Numbered from the stretch's first letter, positions 50,846-60,031 are shown. The stretch is 64,000 nt of DNA from an uncultured Pseudomonadota bacterium (GCA_903895005.1 CAITSH010000400.1:1-64000), one strand, 5' to 3'. The notes: generated from the letters alone by a model not told the origin. Program-made: numbers and translations.

Positions 50846-51706
50846 TTGGCAGCTTCCTTTTCGGCAACCGTGACAGTAGTGGGCGACCCGGCCTCCCTGC
50901 AAGGCTATCGATTGCGCGTGCGTGAATTGCTCGATGCGGAGAAGATCGGCGATTACCGCGAACTGCATACCATCGACGCGCTGGACTGGCGTTTCAAGTT
51001 GAAGGGCGGCATTCCGTTCCCCTCGTTCGTGGAGGCTTCGGTGGCGTTTCCTGACCTGGAGGTTCGTGTCGAGTGGAGCCGACCCGGAGAGGGCCGCAAC
51101 GCGCTTGCGATCATCAAGGGCGGCAACGTTTCCCAGCAGACAGCCGATGTCGGCGACACGGCCGATGCAGGCGATGCCGAAGAGGTTGCATTGGATCTCG
51201 AGGTGGCGCCAGATGGGGAACTCAAGCTGGCATTGATTGCGCGACGCTGGCGCGATGAGGCCTTGGTTGGGTATGCCCTCAGTGCGGAGCAACACGCCTG
51301 GTTCCACGTCCGGCGCGACGGTACCGCACTCGTCCTGACCGCAAGCGACGGCATGGAGGCCGAGTGGGCCGAGCGCTGGGTCGTTACGGGCGAACACGCT
51401 CAGTACGCCGAGCTTGGCGAGCGCGCCCCTATTGAAGGAGACCTCGTCCAGGAATTGGAGCGATTGTCGTCCGTGCTTTGTTCCGACTGGATCTGGTTTG
51501 CGGCCAGCGCGCCCGAAGAAACGGTGGTTGAGCGCCAGCGTTACGAACAATACGGTCTTCAGATGCGTGAGGCGAATGTGCGTTCGGTGAAATTACGCAC
51601 GGTCATGCAGGCTAAAGATGGTGGCGGCTTTGTTTTTATGTCGCAGCGCGCGGATGTTTCCGAGGCACGCCGCCTGTTGTTGCGCTGCTGGGTGCAGGGC
51701 CATTGA
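50846..51706 (+). CDS. Protein of unknown function, acidic, about 286 aa
   Basis: Begins at TTG with GAGGAA six bases upstream; there is no ATG before the structured part. No signal peptide or membrane helix. The N-terminal third (FSATVTVVGDPASLQGYRLRVRELL) and the rest look like mixed alpha/beta folds, with several Trp and many Asp/Glu. No family recognised. Codon use matches its neighbours and the frame is clean, so it is a real gene. It is divergent from the Anbu cluster and followed 19 bp later by an alpha/beta hydrolase, with which it is probably co-transcribed. Confidence 0.7.
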   Translation: MAASFSATVTVVGDPASLQGYRLRVRELLDAEKIGDYRELHTIDALDWRFKLKGGIPFPSFVEASVAFPDLEVRVEWSRPGEGRNALAIIKGGNVSQQTADVGDTADAGDAEEVALDLEVAPDGELKLALIARRWRDEALVGYALSAEQHAWFHVRRDGTALVLTASDGMEAEWAERWVVTGEHAQYAELGERAPIEGDLVQELERLSSVLCSDWIWFAASAPEETVVERQRYEQYGLQMREANVRSVKLRTVMQAKDGGGFVFMSQRADVSEARRLLLRCWVQGH

Positions 51707-51725
51707 AGCGGATAATGGAGCGGGC

Positions 51726-52586
51726 ATGAGCGAAGCATTTCGCAGGAAAAAAGTGCAATGTGCCACCCCATCGGGTCTGCATCGCACGGCCTATCTTGAA
51801 TGGGGTGACGCGGCCAACCCGCGTGTCGTGGTCTGTGTGCACGGGCTGACGCGGTGCGCCCGCGATTTCGATTTTCTTGCGGCGGAATTGTCACAGCACT
51901 TTCGGGTTGTGTGTCCGGATGTGGCCGGAAGGGGCGACAGTGACTGGCTGAAGAGCCCGATGGAATACGCTGTCCCCACCTATGCCGCCGACATGGTGAC
52001 GCTGATCGCCCGGCTTGATGTTGAAACGGTGCACTGGGTCGGGACTTCGATGGGCGGTCTGATCGGCATGATGCTCGCCGCCCTGCCTGAATCGCCGGTG
52101 TCGCGGATGGTACTCAATGATGTCGGCCCGGTGGTCACCGCCGTGTCGCTGGAGCGGATCGGGACGTACGTCGGTAAGGCGCCGCGTTTTCCATCCATCG
52201 AGGCGGCCGAGCAATTGGTACGCATGGTCAGCGCGCCCTTTGGTCCTCACAGCGATGCACAGTGGCGTTTTTTGACCGAGCACGTGGTGCGCCGCGAGCC
52301 CGATGGCAGCTATCGCATGCATTACGATCCGGCGATCGCCGTGCCCTTTAATGCGGCGGCGCCGCACAAGGACATGGCGTTGTGGCCGTTTTGGGAGGCT
52401 GTTCGCTGCCCGACCCTGGTTATCAGGGGGGCTCAGTCGGATTTGCTGACGCATGAGACCCTGATGCAAATGGCGGCGACCGGACCCAAGGCGAAAACGG
52501 TCGAATTTGCGGGGATCGGCCATGCGCCCACGCTGCTGCAGGCAGACCAGATCGCCACTGTTAAGGACTTCCTGCTGGGGGCCTGA
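51726..52586 (+). CDS. Alpha/beta hydrolase
   Basis: 286 aa from ATG 51726 with GGAGCGGG upstream. Oxyanion HGLTRCARDFD, nucleophile elbow GTSMGGLIG (Ser near 104), acid in RGAQSDLLT and His in GIGHAPTL form a complete hydrolase triad. It resembles the haloalkane dehalogenase/epoxide hydrolase-like esterase branch without a clear substrate. Likely cytoplasmic. Confidence 0.87.
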   Translation: MSEAFRRKKVQCATPSGLHRTAYLEWGDAANPRVVVCVHGLTRCARDFDFLAAELSQHFRVVCPDVAGRGDSDWLKSPMEYAVPTYAADMVTLIARLDVETVHWVGTSMGGLIGMMLAALPESPVSRMVLNDVGPVVTAVSLERIGTYVGKAPRFPSIEAAEQLVRMVSAPFGPHSDAQWRFLTEHVVRREPDGSYRMHYDPAIAVPFNAAAPHKDMALWPFWEAVRCPTLVIRGAQSDLLTHETLMQMAATGPKAKTVEFAGIGHAPTLLQADQIATVKDFLLGA

Positions 52587-52719
52587 AGGGGCTTCTGAGG
52601 CTTACGGCTGCCAATGCGGGCGCGCCGCCGCCGTGGTTTTGTCCGGGACCACGGGTTTTTACCTTTGACGAAAAGACCGCGGTTGCCGCGAGCGGCTGCA
52701 AGTAAAAGCCCATGCCAAC

Positions 52720-52766
52720 GGCCGGAAACCGCTGTCTGGCGCGGGTTTCCGGGCGATTGTCTTTTA
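52720..52766 (+). repeat. Palindromic repeat copy D, possible terminator
   Basis: CCGGAAACC and GGTTTCCGG (9 bp) flank a 13-nt spacer, followed by GCGATTGTCTTTTA, the same tail as copy B at 7639. It lies between two convergent genes, overlapping the TAXI gene stop codon by a few bases, and could end transcription of the alpha/beta hydrolase unit. Confidence 0.6.
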
Positions 52767-54092
52767 TGCGGGTGAATCCTGTGCGGCTGTCTCCGCGCGC
52801 TTGCGCAGGTTGTCGCGCACCAGGTTGATATGCGATCTCAGGTTGTAGAGGTAGTCGGTATAGGCGAGCGGTGTGGGAATGTGGCTGACGCTCGCTTCGA
52901 TCACATCGAGGCGCTTTTGCAGTTCCGCGATTTCAGCGGCCTTTTTCGCCGCTTCCATGTCCACCTCAAGCACCTTGAGCTTGCCGTACCAGCGGTAGAT
53001 GCGCGACTTGATGCGCCACGCGTAGGCAACCGGCGCGAGTTTCATCAACGGTATGAGCACGGCCAGTATCGGAATGAGCATGACGACAAGCCGGTCGAAT
53101 AACACGGCCATCCAGAACGGCAGATGTCGCTGCAAAAAGGGCGGACCATCCTTGATGTAACGGCGGGCATCCAGGCTTTGTGGAATGTCGAGATACTTGG
53201 AGGAGGGAAACTCCCCGGCCTTGTGCAACATGCCCGAATCGCCGTGCACCTCGTTTGCGGCCTGCATCAGGAGTGAAACCAGCGCGGGATGGATGTCATC
53301 GCGCACGACAAGGTTCGCGGTCGGCGCAATCAGGTGCACATCGTGTGCAGGTGCGTCATCAACCAGGTTTATGCCCCCTTTGGGTAACACCACGTGCGAA
53401 AGGAAGGGGAGGTAGCGTGTGTAGGCCTCGGCATGGCTGAAGTTCATCAACTGTACGGACTTTACGTGCATGAGTTTGTGCACAACGGGTGATTCAGGAG
53501 AGCCGATGACAAACGCGGCATCGATGCGTCCGAGCATGAGCGCATCGGCCGATTCGTTTGCGCCGAGCGCGACAAACGTGGTGTTGGATTCGTCGAGCCC
53601 CGCAAGCTTGAGAACCTGTAGTGACAGTGCGCGGGTGCCGCTGCCTTGCGACCCGATCGCAATACGCTTGCCGCGAAATGCCCGGACGCGGTCGACTTCC
53701 GGGCCGTTGCGATAAAACACCCAAAGCGGTTCGTAGTAAAGGCTCGCGAGACTCATCAGGTTGGCGCCATCCTCGCTCTTGGCAATGCCGCCCTGAACAA
53801 AGCCCACCGACACCCCGGACTCGTCGTCTTTGAGGCGGTTGAGGTTGTCCACCGACCCGGCCGAGGCGCGTAACTCGACTTCGATGCCTTCGCGTGCCAG
53901 GATGTCGCGAAATTCGGCGGCAAAGGTCTCATACGCGCCGCCCTCCGCACCGCTGGTCATGACCAGCTTGCGCGGCGGGGCGGGTTGAACGAACTGGTAG
54001 GCCAGCCATGCGGTGCCCGCCAGGATGGCGATGACCGGCAATATGGTGTGCCAGAAGTCGCGGGAGAGAAATGACTGAACGATTTTCGGCAT
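52764..54092 (-). CDS. Membrane-anchored TAXI-family solute-binding protein
   Basis: 442 aa. An N-terminal helix (17-36) is not followed by a clear cleavage site. The TAXI fold runs from KLVMTSGAEGGAYETFA to about residue 330. A second membrane helix (about 335-355) is followed by a cytoplasmic tail with heptad-like KVLEVDMEAAKKAAEIAELQ. Ordinary TAXI proteins are free periplasmic partners of TRAP permeases; none is encoded here. Tethering at both ends suggests a sensing or scaffold role rather than simple transport. Confidence 0.85.
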   Translation of the reverse strand: MPKIVQSFLSRDFWHTILPVIAILAGTAWLAYQFVQPAPPRKLVMTSGAEGGAYETFAAEFRDILAREGIEVELRASAGSVDNLNRLKDDESGVSVGFVQGGIAKSEDGANLMSLASLYYEPLWVFYRNGPEVDRVRAFRGKRIAIGSQGSGTRALSLQVLKLAGLDESNTTFVALGANESADALMLGRIDAAFVIGSPESPVVHKLMHVKSVQLMNFSHAEAYTRYLPFLSHVVLPKGGINLVDDAPAHDVHLIAPTANLVVRDDIHPALVSLLMQAANEVHGDSGMLHKAGEFPSSKYLDIPQSLDARRYIKDGPPFLQRHLPFWMAVLFDRLVVMLIPILAVLIPLMKLAPVAYAWRIKSRIYRWYGKLKVLEVDMEAAKKAAEIAELQKRLDVIEASVSHIPTPLAYTDYLYNLRSHINLVRDNLRKRAETAAQDSPA

Positions 54093-54130
54093 GGCAGACT
54101 CTTCGAGGGTTTTCCCCCTAGTGTAACAAG

Positions 54131-54919
54131 TCAGGTCTTGTGTTGCGGCTGCCGGCCCGCCGCGGTTCTGGAAGACGGGTCCTGACGGAAAAAGGCGCTC
54201 AATTCGCGGTAAATGGCGGGAAACTCTTCGGACAAACCCGCCGGGTCGGTGAAGAATGTTTCACTGGCAACGGCAAAGAATTCCGCCGGGTGCTCGGCGG
54301 CGTAGGGATCCATCCGCGTTGGCATTCCGCGATCGACAGCGCCGCAAAAGCGCGTGTAGGCCGCCTCAAAGCTGGTGTCCCATCGCCCGGTATCCATGTC
54401 CGGTTGTGGCCGCGGAAAGCCGGCGTCGTCGTCGCCACGCAGCATGTGGATTTTATGCGCGAACTCGTGGATAACGACGTTGTACCCGGGTTCGTCGAGG
54501 CTAGCATCCTCCCAGGAGAGCACCACAGGCCCGTCGGGCCAGGCCTCGCCGGCCAGTTCGTCGTCGAATTCGTGCACCACGCCGTCATCATCAAGGATGG
54601 TTCGCGCCACCTTGAATTCTCCCGGATAGACGATGACACCGACCCAGCCGGCGTACCAGTCCAGTCCGAGGTTGAGCACCGGCAGGCAGGCTTGCGCTGC
54701 AATCGCAATGCGTGCCTCGTCTGAAATCACGAAATCTGCGGCGCCGTGCAGTTCTTTTTCATTCAGGAACAAGACAACCAGTTCGCGCAAGCGCCGCGTT
54801 TCATCGGTGGAGAGCGCACCGATAAACGCGTAGGGCGCGGTGGCGCGCAACCAGAGGGCGTCGGGCAGTGAATGGTCGCGCAGAGCGCGGCGACGCCGCC
54901 AGTCGGCAATCCAGCCCAT
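54131..54919 (-). CDS. mtfA: MtfA-type zinc metallopeptidase
   Basis: 262 aa. The zinc motif HEFAH (151-155) and a downstream Glu in HPAEFFAVASETFF agree with MtfA, a cytosolic M90 peptidase that in E. coli interacts with the Mlc glucose repressor. YPGEFKVARTILDDDGVVHEF is also typical. Here there is no pts gene nearby. It follows the LLM oxidoreductase gene by 13 bp on the same strand. Confidence 0.92.
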   Translation of the reverse strand: MGWIADWRRRRALRDHSLPDALWLRATAPYAFIGALSTDETRRLRELVVLFLNEKELHGAADFVISDEARIAIAAQACLPVLNLGLDWYAGWVGVIVYPGEFKVARTILDDDGVVHEFDDELAGEAWPDGPVVLSWEDASLDEPGYNVVIHEFAHKIHMLRGDDDAGFPRPQPDMDTGRWDTSFEAAYTRFCGAVDRGMPTRMDPYAAEHPAEFFAVASETFFTDPAGLSEEFPAIYRELSAFFRQDPSSRTAAGRQPQHKT

Positions 54920-54932
54920 GTCGCCGCGCCGT

Positions 54933-56057
54933 TCAGGCCGCCTTGTCCCGGGTTCCGGTCTTGAGGGCTTCGTTGACGCGCGGCATGACTTGCGTGGCCA
55001 TCAATTCCATCGAGCGCTTGGCCAGGGCCGGATCGACCCAGTCCATCCCGGCGTAGACGATTTCGCCAAAGTCACCGGCCTGCTCACGCAGCGCGAGGAT
55101 GCCGTCGACCACCTTGTTGACGGTGCCCGAGATGACCAGTTCGTCGCACAGCCGATCGACCGTGACCGCCTCGTCGGCTTCATCGGCGTGCTTCTTGAAA
55201 ATGACATGGCGCTTGGCCATCATCATTTTGGTACGCAGTTGCTGGTAGTAGTAACGATAGGGGTTGTCCGGCGTCTTGTTGCCATAGGCGGCGGCGACCT
55301 TGTCGTCGTCGGCGACAAAGATGGTGCGTGCCACCCGCCAGTCGCCTGGGTCGGCGATTTTGCCCGCCTTGCGCTTGCCCTCGGCGTAATTGTTCCAGTG
55401 TGAGGGCAGCCAGTGCGGCAGCAGGAAATTGGCCGACATCGGATGAAAGTCGCGTTCCCCCATGGCGATGACGCCCTTGGAGTGGGGCGCGACAACGGTG
55501 CCGACGATTTCAGGACGCGGTTTCTGGTAGGGCTTGTACATCATGCCGCGGCCGATCTCGAGCCGCTGGGTGCGGGCCGTCGAAACCTTGAAGCGGTTGC
55601 CGGGGAAGTCGATGTTGTAGGGCGGATCACGTTCCCATATGGCGAGTATGACGTCGATGGATTCGGCGAACAGCTTGTTGCGTTCCTCCTGCGCCAGCCC
55701 GAGCCCGAGTGCCTCGGCGTCGGAGGACAGCGCGCCCGGGCTGATGCCGAAGATGAAGCGGCCTTTTGCAAGGTGGTCGAACATCGCCGCGTGCGCGGCG
55801 ACCAGCGTGGGGTGGGTGTGCGAGAGATTGGATGTTCCGGTGCCCAGCAGGATGTTCTTGGTTTCGCTGATCAACGTCGCCAGAAAGATGAAGCTGTTGG
55901 TGACGTTTTCGGCGCTGTCGGTGAGATGTTCGCCGACAAAGGCGTCGTGAAAGCCGAGCTTGTCGGCGAGGATGATGGCCTCGCGGTCCTCCTGCAGCGT
56001 GACCAGCGCATCGCGCTGGAACGGGTGCAGGGGCATGGTGAAGTAACCCAGTCGCAT
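54933..56057 (-). CDS. LLM-class flavin-dependent oxidoreductase
   Basis: 374 aa from MRLGYFTMPLHPF at 56057; the frame runs on upstream through the tctC gene end but has no homology there. A luciferase-like TIM barrel is indicated by EDREAIILADKLGFHDAFVGEH, SNLSHTHPTLVAAHAAMFDHL and GRFIFGISPGAL. Such monooxygenases use FMNH2 made by a separate reductase. It is 46 bp downstream of a Bug gene on the same strand, suggesting uptake and oxidation of one compound. Confidence 0.88.
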   Translation of the reverse strand: MRLGYFTMPLHPFQRDALVTLQEDREAIILADKLGFHDAFVGEHLTDSAENVTNSFIFLATLISETKNILLGTGTSNLSHTHPTLVAAHAAMFDHLAKGRFIFGISPGALSSDAEALGLGLAQEERNKLFAESIDVILAIWERDPPYNIDFPGNRFKVSTARTQRLEIGRGMMYKPYQKPRPEIVGTVVAPHSKGVIAMGERDFHPMSANFLLPHWLPSHWNNYAEGKRKAGKIADPGDWRVARTIFVADDDKVAAAYGNKTPDNPYRYYYQQLRTKMMMAKRHVIFKKHADEADEAVTVDRLCDELVISGTVNKVVDGILALREQAGDFGEIVYAGMDWVDPALAKRSMELMATQVMPRVNEALKTGTRDKAA

Positions 56058-56103
56058 GATGCTGTCCTTGATTTCGGAATGAAGTGGGGTAATGCGCAAA
56101 CGT

Positions 56104-57084
56104 TTATTGGGGTTCGATGCCGGCGGTCTTGACGTACTGGCTCCAGCGTTCGATTTCGTGCGCCACAAATTTGCGGTATTCGTCGCGCGGCATGGTCCGG
56201 GTCTCCATGCCAAGTTGGTCGAGCTTCTGCCTGACACCCGGATCAGCGAGGGCCTTACCCACCCAGGCGTGCAGCGCTTCGACGACCTCGGGCGGTGTGC
56301 GCGCCGGCGCGGCGAGGCCAAGGTAGGCGATGAGTTCATAACCCGGATACGTCTCGTTGATGGCTGGTACATTGGGCCATGCCTTGTGTCGCGTTGCACC
56401 GGTCACGCCCAGCGGGATCACCTTGCCGCCTTCGATATGGCTGGAGCCTGATACGTATTCGAGAAACAAGACCTGGATTTGCTTGCCCAGCAGGTCGGTG
56501 ACGGCGTTGCCTATGGTCTTGTACGACACGCCTGTCAACTGCGCGCCGGTTCTGGCGCGAAAGAGCTCTGCTGACATTTGCGAGGCAGAGTTGTAATGGC
56601 CGAAAAAGAACTTGCCCGGATTGGCCTTGGAGGCGCTGACCAGATCGGCGATGGAATTGATGCCGCTACCGGGCGGAACCACAGCCACCGAACCAAACGT
56701 GCCGAACAGCGCGATGTTGTCAAAGTCCTTTACAGGGTCGTAGGGCACCTTTTTGTACAGGCTGAGGTTCGCGGCATGGGTGGTGTTCGTGGTGAGCATG
56801 AGCGTGTAGCCGTCTGCCGGGGCGTTCTTGGCAACCTCGGTGCCTATGATGCCGTTGGCGCCGGGTTTGTTCTCGATGATGACCGGTTGCCTGGTCTGGG
56901 CCTCAAGGTATTGGCCGAAGGTGCGTGCGGTCAGGTCGCCGGATCCGCCTGGCCCGAAGGGCACAATGATGCGTATGGGTTTGTTCGGGTAGCCCTGGGC
57001 GAGTGCCGTGCCGGCCACGCAACCCAGCGAAACAAACAGCGCAAGCAGGCAAGAGTGGATCAGGAGCGTGAGACGACGATGCAT
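56104..57084 (-). CDS. Bug/TctC-family periplasmic substrate-binding protein
   Basis: 326 aa from the ATG at 57084 with GGAGGAA upstream. Signal peptide to ALAQ, then GYPNKPIRIIVPFGPGGSGD. The ligand loop is TGVSYKTIGNAV, far from the usual VPYKG, so the ligand should be unusual. First gene of an apparent unit with the LLM oxidoreductase and mtfA. Confidence 0.92.
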   Translation of the reverse strand: MHRRLTLLIHSCLLALFVSLGCVAGTALAQGYPNKPIRIIVPFGPGGSGDLTARTFGQYLEAQTRQPVIIENKPGANGIIGTEVAKNAPADGYTLMLTTNTTHAANLSLYKKVPYDPVKDFDNIALFGTFGSVAVVPPGSGINSIADLVSASKANPGKFFFGHYNSASQMSAELFRARTGAQLTGVSYKTIGNAVTDLLGKQIQVLFLEYVSGSSHIEGGKVIPLGVTGATRHKAWPNVPAINETYPGYELIAYLGLAAPARTPPEVVEALHAWVGKALADPGVRQKLDQLGMETRTMPRDEYRKFVAHEIERWSQYVKTAGIEPQ

Positions 57085-57180
57085 TGGTTTTCCTCCGGCA
57101 AAGTGTTTTTTTTGTGGCCGAGAGCATATCACCAGAGCTCGGAGTCGCGTTGTCGCCAAGCATGAGTTTTTTGTCAATGT

Positions 57181-57227
57181 CGGCTGTAAACCGGCCACTG
57201 GCGCGGGTTTGCAGCGTAGTGTCGGTT
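57181..57227 (+). repeat. Palindromic repeat copy E (degenerate)
   Basis: CGGCTGTAAACC and GGGTTTGCAGCG arms around CACTGGCGC, followed by TAGTGTCGGTTA, which aligns with the CGATTGTCTTTTA tail of copies B and D. Confidence 0.45.
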
Positions 57228-57277
57228 AATTTCTGGATTGAAGTGGACGCATGGGGCGCAAATAACTGCGAATTAGC

Positions 57278-57306
57278 TTGACCCCTTGACCTTAGCTGCG
57301 TACGAG
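57278..57306 (+). promoter_or_regulatory. Candidate promoter of the cold-shock gene
   Basis: TTGACC (57278-57283), exact 17-bp spacer, TACGAG (57301-57306). It gives a 5' leader of about 145 nt, as expected for csp mRNAs whose structure changes with temperature. Confidence 0.45.
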
Positions 57307-57456
57307 TGACGTGCAGGATTTTCTTAAGCAGTGATCGTTGGTCCGTTGTAACCGCCAAGGCGGTGCCTTTCAGGTCGTCGTGTCTCTTCTCTTGAATCTC
57401 TCGCAATGCTTCAACGGGCGTTTTGCCCAATTTCATTTTTCAGGAAGAACAGATAC

Positions 57457-57663
57457 ATGGCTACCGGTACAGTTAAGTGGTTCAATGATGCCAAAGGTTT
57501 TGGCTTTATCACCCCCGAAGATGGCAGCAAAGACCTTTTTGCCCACTTCTCGTCCATCAGCGGCGACGGGTTCAAATCCCTCAAGGAAGGCCAGAAGGTC
57601 TCCTTCGAAGTAACAGCCGGCCCCAAGGGTGACCAGGCAGTAGCCATCAAGGCGATCGACTGA
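57457..57663 (+). CDS. CspA-family cold-shock protein
   Basis: 68 aa, AGGAAG upstream. The RNA-binding motifs KGFGFI (RNP1) and DLFAHF (RNP2) lie in a single OB-fold domain; it is the standard length. It acts as an RNA chaperone in the cytoplasm. It has a long leader and its own terminator, so it is monocistronic. Confidence 0.97.
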   Translation: MATGTVKWFNDAKGFGFITPEDGSKDLFAHFSSISGDGFKSLKEGQKVSFEVTAGPKGDQAVAIKAID

Positions 57664-57681
57664 TCGTTTTGCATGTGCGGT

Positions 57682-57711
57682 AAAAAAGCCCGGGAAACCG
57701 GGCTTTTTTAT
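57682..57711 (+). terminator. Intrinsic terminator of the cold-shock gene
   Basis: AAAAAAGCCCGG-GAAA-CCGGGCTTTTTT, stem with GNRA-like tetraloop and T-run, 18 bp after the stop codon. Confidence 0.93.
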
Positions 57712-57848
57712 TGGTGCGCCGTCCAAAGCGGCGAAATTTGACCTGAATCAAAACTCCGAAAGCGGCCTGCGCTATGGTTGGCCTGCACCCGAGGTCGCGG
57801 CTTGTGCCGGTCGCGCCCCGTCGCGTGTGGCTTCAAAGGAGCACGATC

Positions 57849-58865
57849 ATGGTCGTCGAGGAAATCCGCAGCGAGCCGATTCGCGATATCGCACACCTTG
57901 GTCGGGTTGAGTTGCTGACCCCGAAGCCGGACAAAAGCCTCTGGTATTTTCGTGACGTGCTGGGTATGGAGATCGCCCATGTACAGGGGCAGTCCGTCTA
58001 TCTGCGCGGCTATGGCGACTACGCAGCGAGCACGCTCAAGCTCACCGATTCGAAGACTTCCGGGGTGGGGTGCATCTCTTGGCGGGCGGCCAGTCCGCAG
58101 GCGCTGCTGCGGCGCGTGAAATCGATAGAGGCGACCGAATTGGGTCTCGGTTGGAGCGAGCATGATTTTGGCCGCGGACGCGCCTACCGCTTCCACGACC
58201 CGGACGGGCACCTGATGGAGGTTTACTTTGATGAGAGCCGTTACTTTGCGCCGGCGCACCTCAAGTCCGCGCTCAAGAACATGCCGATGAAATACACCGG
58301 TCGGGGCGTCGGGGTTCGCCGTCCCGATCATCTTGCGCTGCTTGCGAAGGATGTGGCGGCAAACCGGCGCTTTGTCGAGAAACAGCTCGGCCTCACGCTG
58401 CGCGAGCAGGTGCGCTATGACGGGGGCAAGGTCGAGATTGGCTCCTGGTTGAGTTCATCCCAAGTGCATCACGAGCTTGCCTACGTCAAGGACGTAAAAG
58501 GCGGCAGCGGCAGGCTGCATCACTTTTCACTTTGGGTGGACAACCGCGAAGAAGTGTTGCGCGCAGCCAGCATCCTTTCGGAAAACGGCATCTTTATCGA
58601 AGCGGGGCCGGCGATGCACAATAACTCGCAGGGCTTTTACCTCTATAGCTACGAGCCGGGCGGGAACCGTGTTGAGATTTACTCGGGCAGCTTCCTGGTG
58701 TTCGCCCCGGACTTTGATCCGGTTACCTGGAACGAAGAGGAGCGCGGAACTGGCGTGTATTGGGGCGGTGCGCTGCCGCCAAGCTTTCTTGAGTACGCCA
58801 CCCCCGATATCGCGGGGGCCATGCCGGCGAGGGCGAAAAAGATCCCTGTTTTCGATCCCCACTAG
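57849..58865 (+). CDS. Extradiol (catechol 2,3-) dioxygenase, VOC superfamily
   Basis: 338 aa from ATG 57849 with AAAGGAG ten bases before. Two VOC domains: the N-terminal one (residues 14-135) is the non-catalytic repeat and the C-terminal one carries the iron ligands. His161 in RPDHLALL, His224/225 in RLHHFSLWV and Glu276 in GNRVEIYSG fit the metapyrocatechase 2-His-1-Glu triad. It would cleave a catechol ring next to the diol. No other meta-pathway gene adjoins it; a Rieske/PdxA-like set lies 2 kb downstream. Confidence 0.9.
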   Translation: MVVEEIRSEPIRDIAHLGRVELLTPKPDKSLWYFRDVLGMEIAHVQGQSVYLRGYGDYAASTLKLTDSKTSGVGCISWRAASPQALLRRVKSIEATELGLGWSEHDFGRGRAYRFHDPDGHLMEVYFDESRYFAPAHLKSALKNMPMKYTGRGVGVRRPDHLALLAKDVAANRRFVEKQLGLTLREQVRYDGGKVEIGSWLSSSQVHHELAYVKDVKGGSGRLHHFSLWVDNREEVLRAASILSENGIFIEAGPAMHNNSQGFYLYSYEPGGNRVEIYSGSFLVFAPDFDPVTWNEEERGTGVYWGGALPPSFLEYATPDIAGAMPARAKKIPVFDPH

Positions 58866-58916
58866 GATTTCGTTCAGGACATTCGTCCCGCCCCGGATGC
58901 CCGCTTTGCGTGGAAG

Positions 58917-59918
58917 TTACTTGTAGCGCAGCGGTGACTCGTCCATCAGAGCAATCTGTTCCTTGAGTTCTAGGATGCGGTCTTGCCAGTAACGATGGGT
59001 GTTGAACCAGGGAAACGCTGCGGGAAAGGCGGGGTCGTGCCAGCGCCTCGCAAGCCAGGCCGAGTAATGTATCAGGCGTATTGTGCGCATGGCCTCCATC
59101 AGATGGAGCTCGCGCGCATCGAATGCCTGGAAGTCCTCGTAGCCCGAAAGAACGTCCGCCAGCTGTTTGGTCATCGCTGCGCGATTGCCCGACAGCAGCA
59201 TCCACAAGTCCTGTATCGCCGGCCCCATTCGGGCATCGTCAAAATCGACGAAATGCGGACCATCCGCGGTCCAAAGCACGTTCCCAGCATGACAATCCCC
59301 GTGCAGGCGAAGATAGCTGATGTCGCCGGCGCGCTCGTAGCAGTTCTCCACGCCGGCGAGCGCAAGGTCGGCAGCGCTGGTCCAGGCCTCTTCGAGGTCT
59401 TCCGGGATGAATCGGTTTGCCAGCAGCCAGTCGCGCGGCTCGTCGCCGAAGGTTTCAATGTCGATGTCCGGACGGGCTTCGAACGAGCTCAGCGCACCCA
59501 CGGCGTGGATACGGCCGATAAAGCGTCCCATCCACATCAGCGTCTCGCGATCATCGAGTTCGGGGGCGCGGCCGCCTCGGCGAGGGTACACGGCAAAGCG
59601 AAATCCCCCGAAGGTGTTAAGCGTGCTGCCATGCACCTTCATTGCCGCGACAACGGGTAGTTCGCGTCCGGCGAGTTCGGCAACGAATCCGTGCTCTTCC
59701 GCTATTTGTTCATCCGTCCATCGGCCGGGACGATAAAACTTGGCGACCACGGAATCCGCACCTGCCGCCGGATCCTCGAGATAAATCTGATAGACACGGT
59801 TCTCGTAGCTATTGAGACCGAGCATGCGCCCGTCGCCGCGCAGCCCGACGCTCTCAAGTGCATCGAGTACCGTATCGGGTGTCAGGCCGGCGTAGGGGGC
59901 AGACAAGTCATCGTTCAT
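58917..59918 (-). CDS. srkA: SrkA/YihE-type stress-response Ser/Thr kinase
   Basis: 333 aa from the ATG at 59918. Aminoglycoside-phosphotransferase-like kinase fold with catalytic loop LHGDCHAGNVLW (Asp208) and metal loop FVDFDDARMGP. SPYAGLTPDTVLDALESVGLR..NSYENRVYQI is the usual SrkA opening. In E. coli the enzyme protects against stress-induced death. It stands alone between convergent and divergent catabolic genes. Confidence 0.9.
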   Translation of the reverse strand: MNDDLSAPYAGLTPDTVLDALESVGLRGDGRMLGLNSYENRVYQIYLEDPAAGADSVVAKFYRPGRWTDEQIAEEHGFVAELAGRELPVVAAMKVHGSTLNTFGGFRFAVYPRRGGRAPELDDRETLMWMGRFIGRIHAVGALSSFEARPDIDIETFGDEPRDWLLANRFIPEDLEEAWTSAADLALAGVENCYERAGDISYLRLHGDCHAGNVLWTADGPHFVDFDDARMGPAIQDLWMLLSGNRAAMTKQLADVLSGYEDFQAFDARELHLMEAMRTIRLIHYSAWLARRWHDPAFPAAFPWFNTHRYWQDRILELKEQIALMDESPLRYK

Positions 59919-60031
59919 GACGTCATTGTACGTTGGCCCAAGCGGGCGCCGACGCCGCCCGCGCCTGCGGCGATAGCGTAAAATCCCGCCCAGCATTGAA
60001 TAATAAATAAATCGTGCAAAAGGACGGACAG

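Larger units (their letters stand above)
57085..57456. other. 372-bp intergenic region with repeat, csp promoter and leader
   Basis: Divergent region between a Bug gene and the cold-shock gene. It contains repeat copy E, the csp promoter and a leader of roughly 145 nt. No open frame of note. Confidence 0.7.

Noticed and set aside
54073..54085. ACTGAACGATT string resembling the TetR palindrome
   Set aside because: It is inside the first codons of the TAXI gene and lacks the second arm; probably coincidence.
54933..56399. 488-residue reading of the LLM oxidoreductase
   Set aside because: The upstream part overlaps the tctC coding region and lacks homology; the family start is at 56057.
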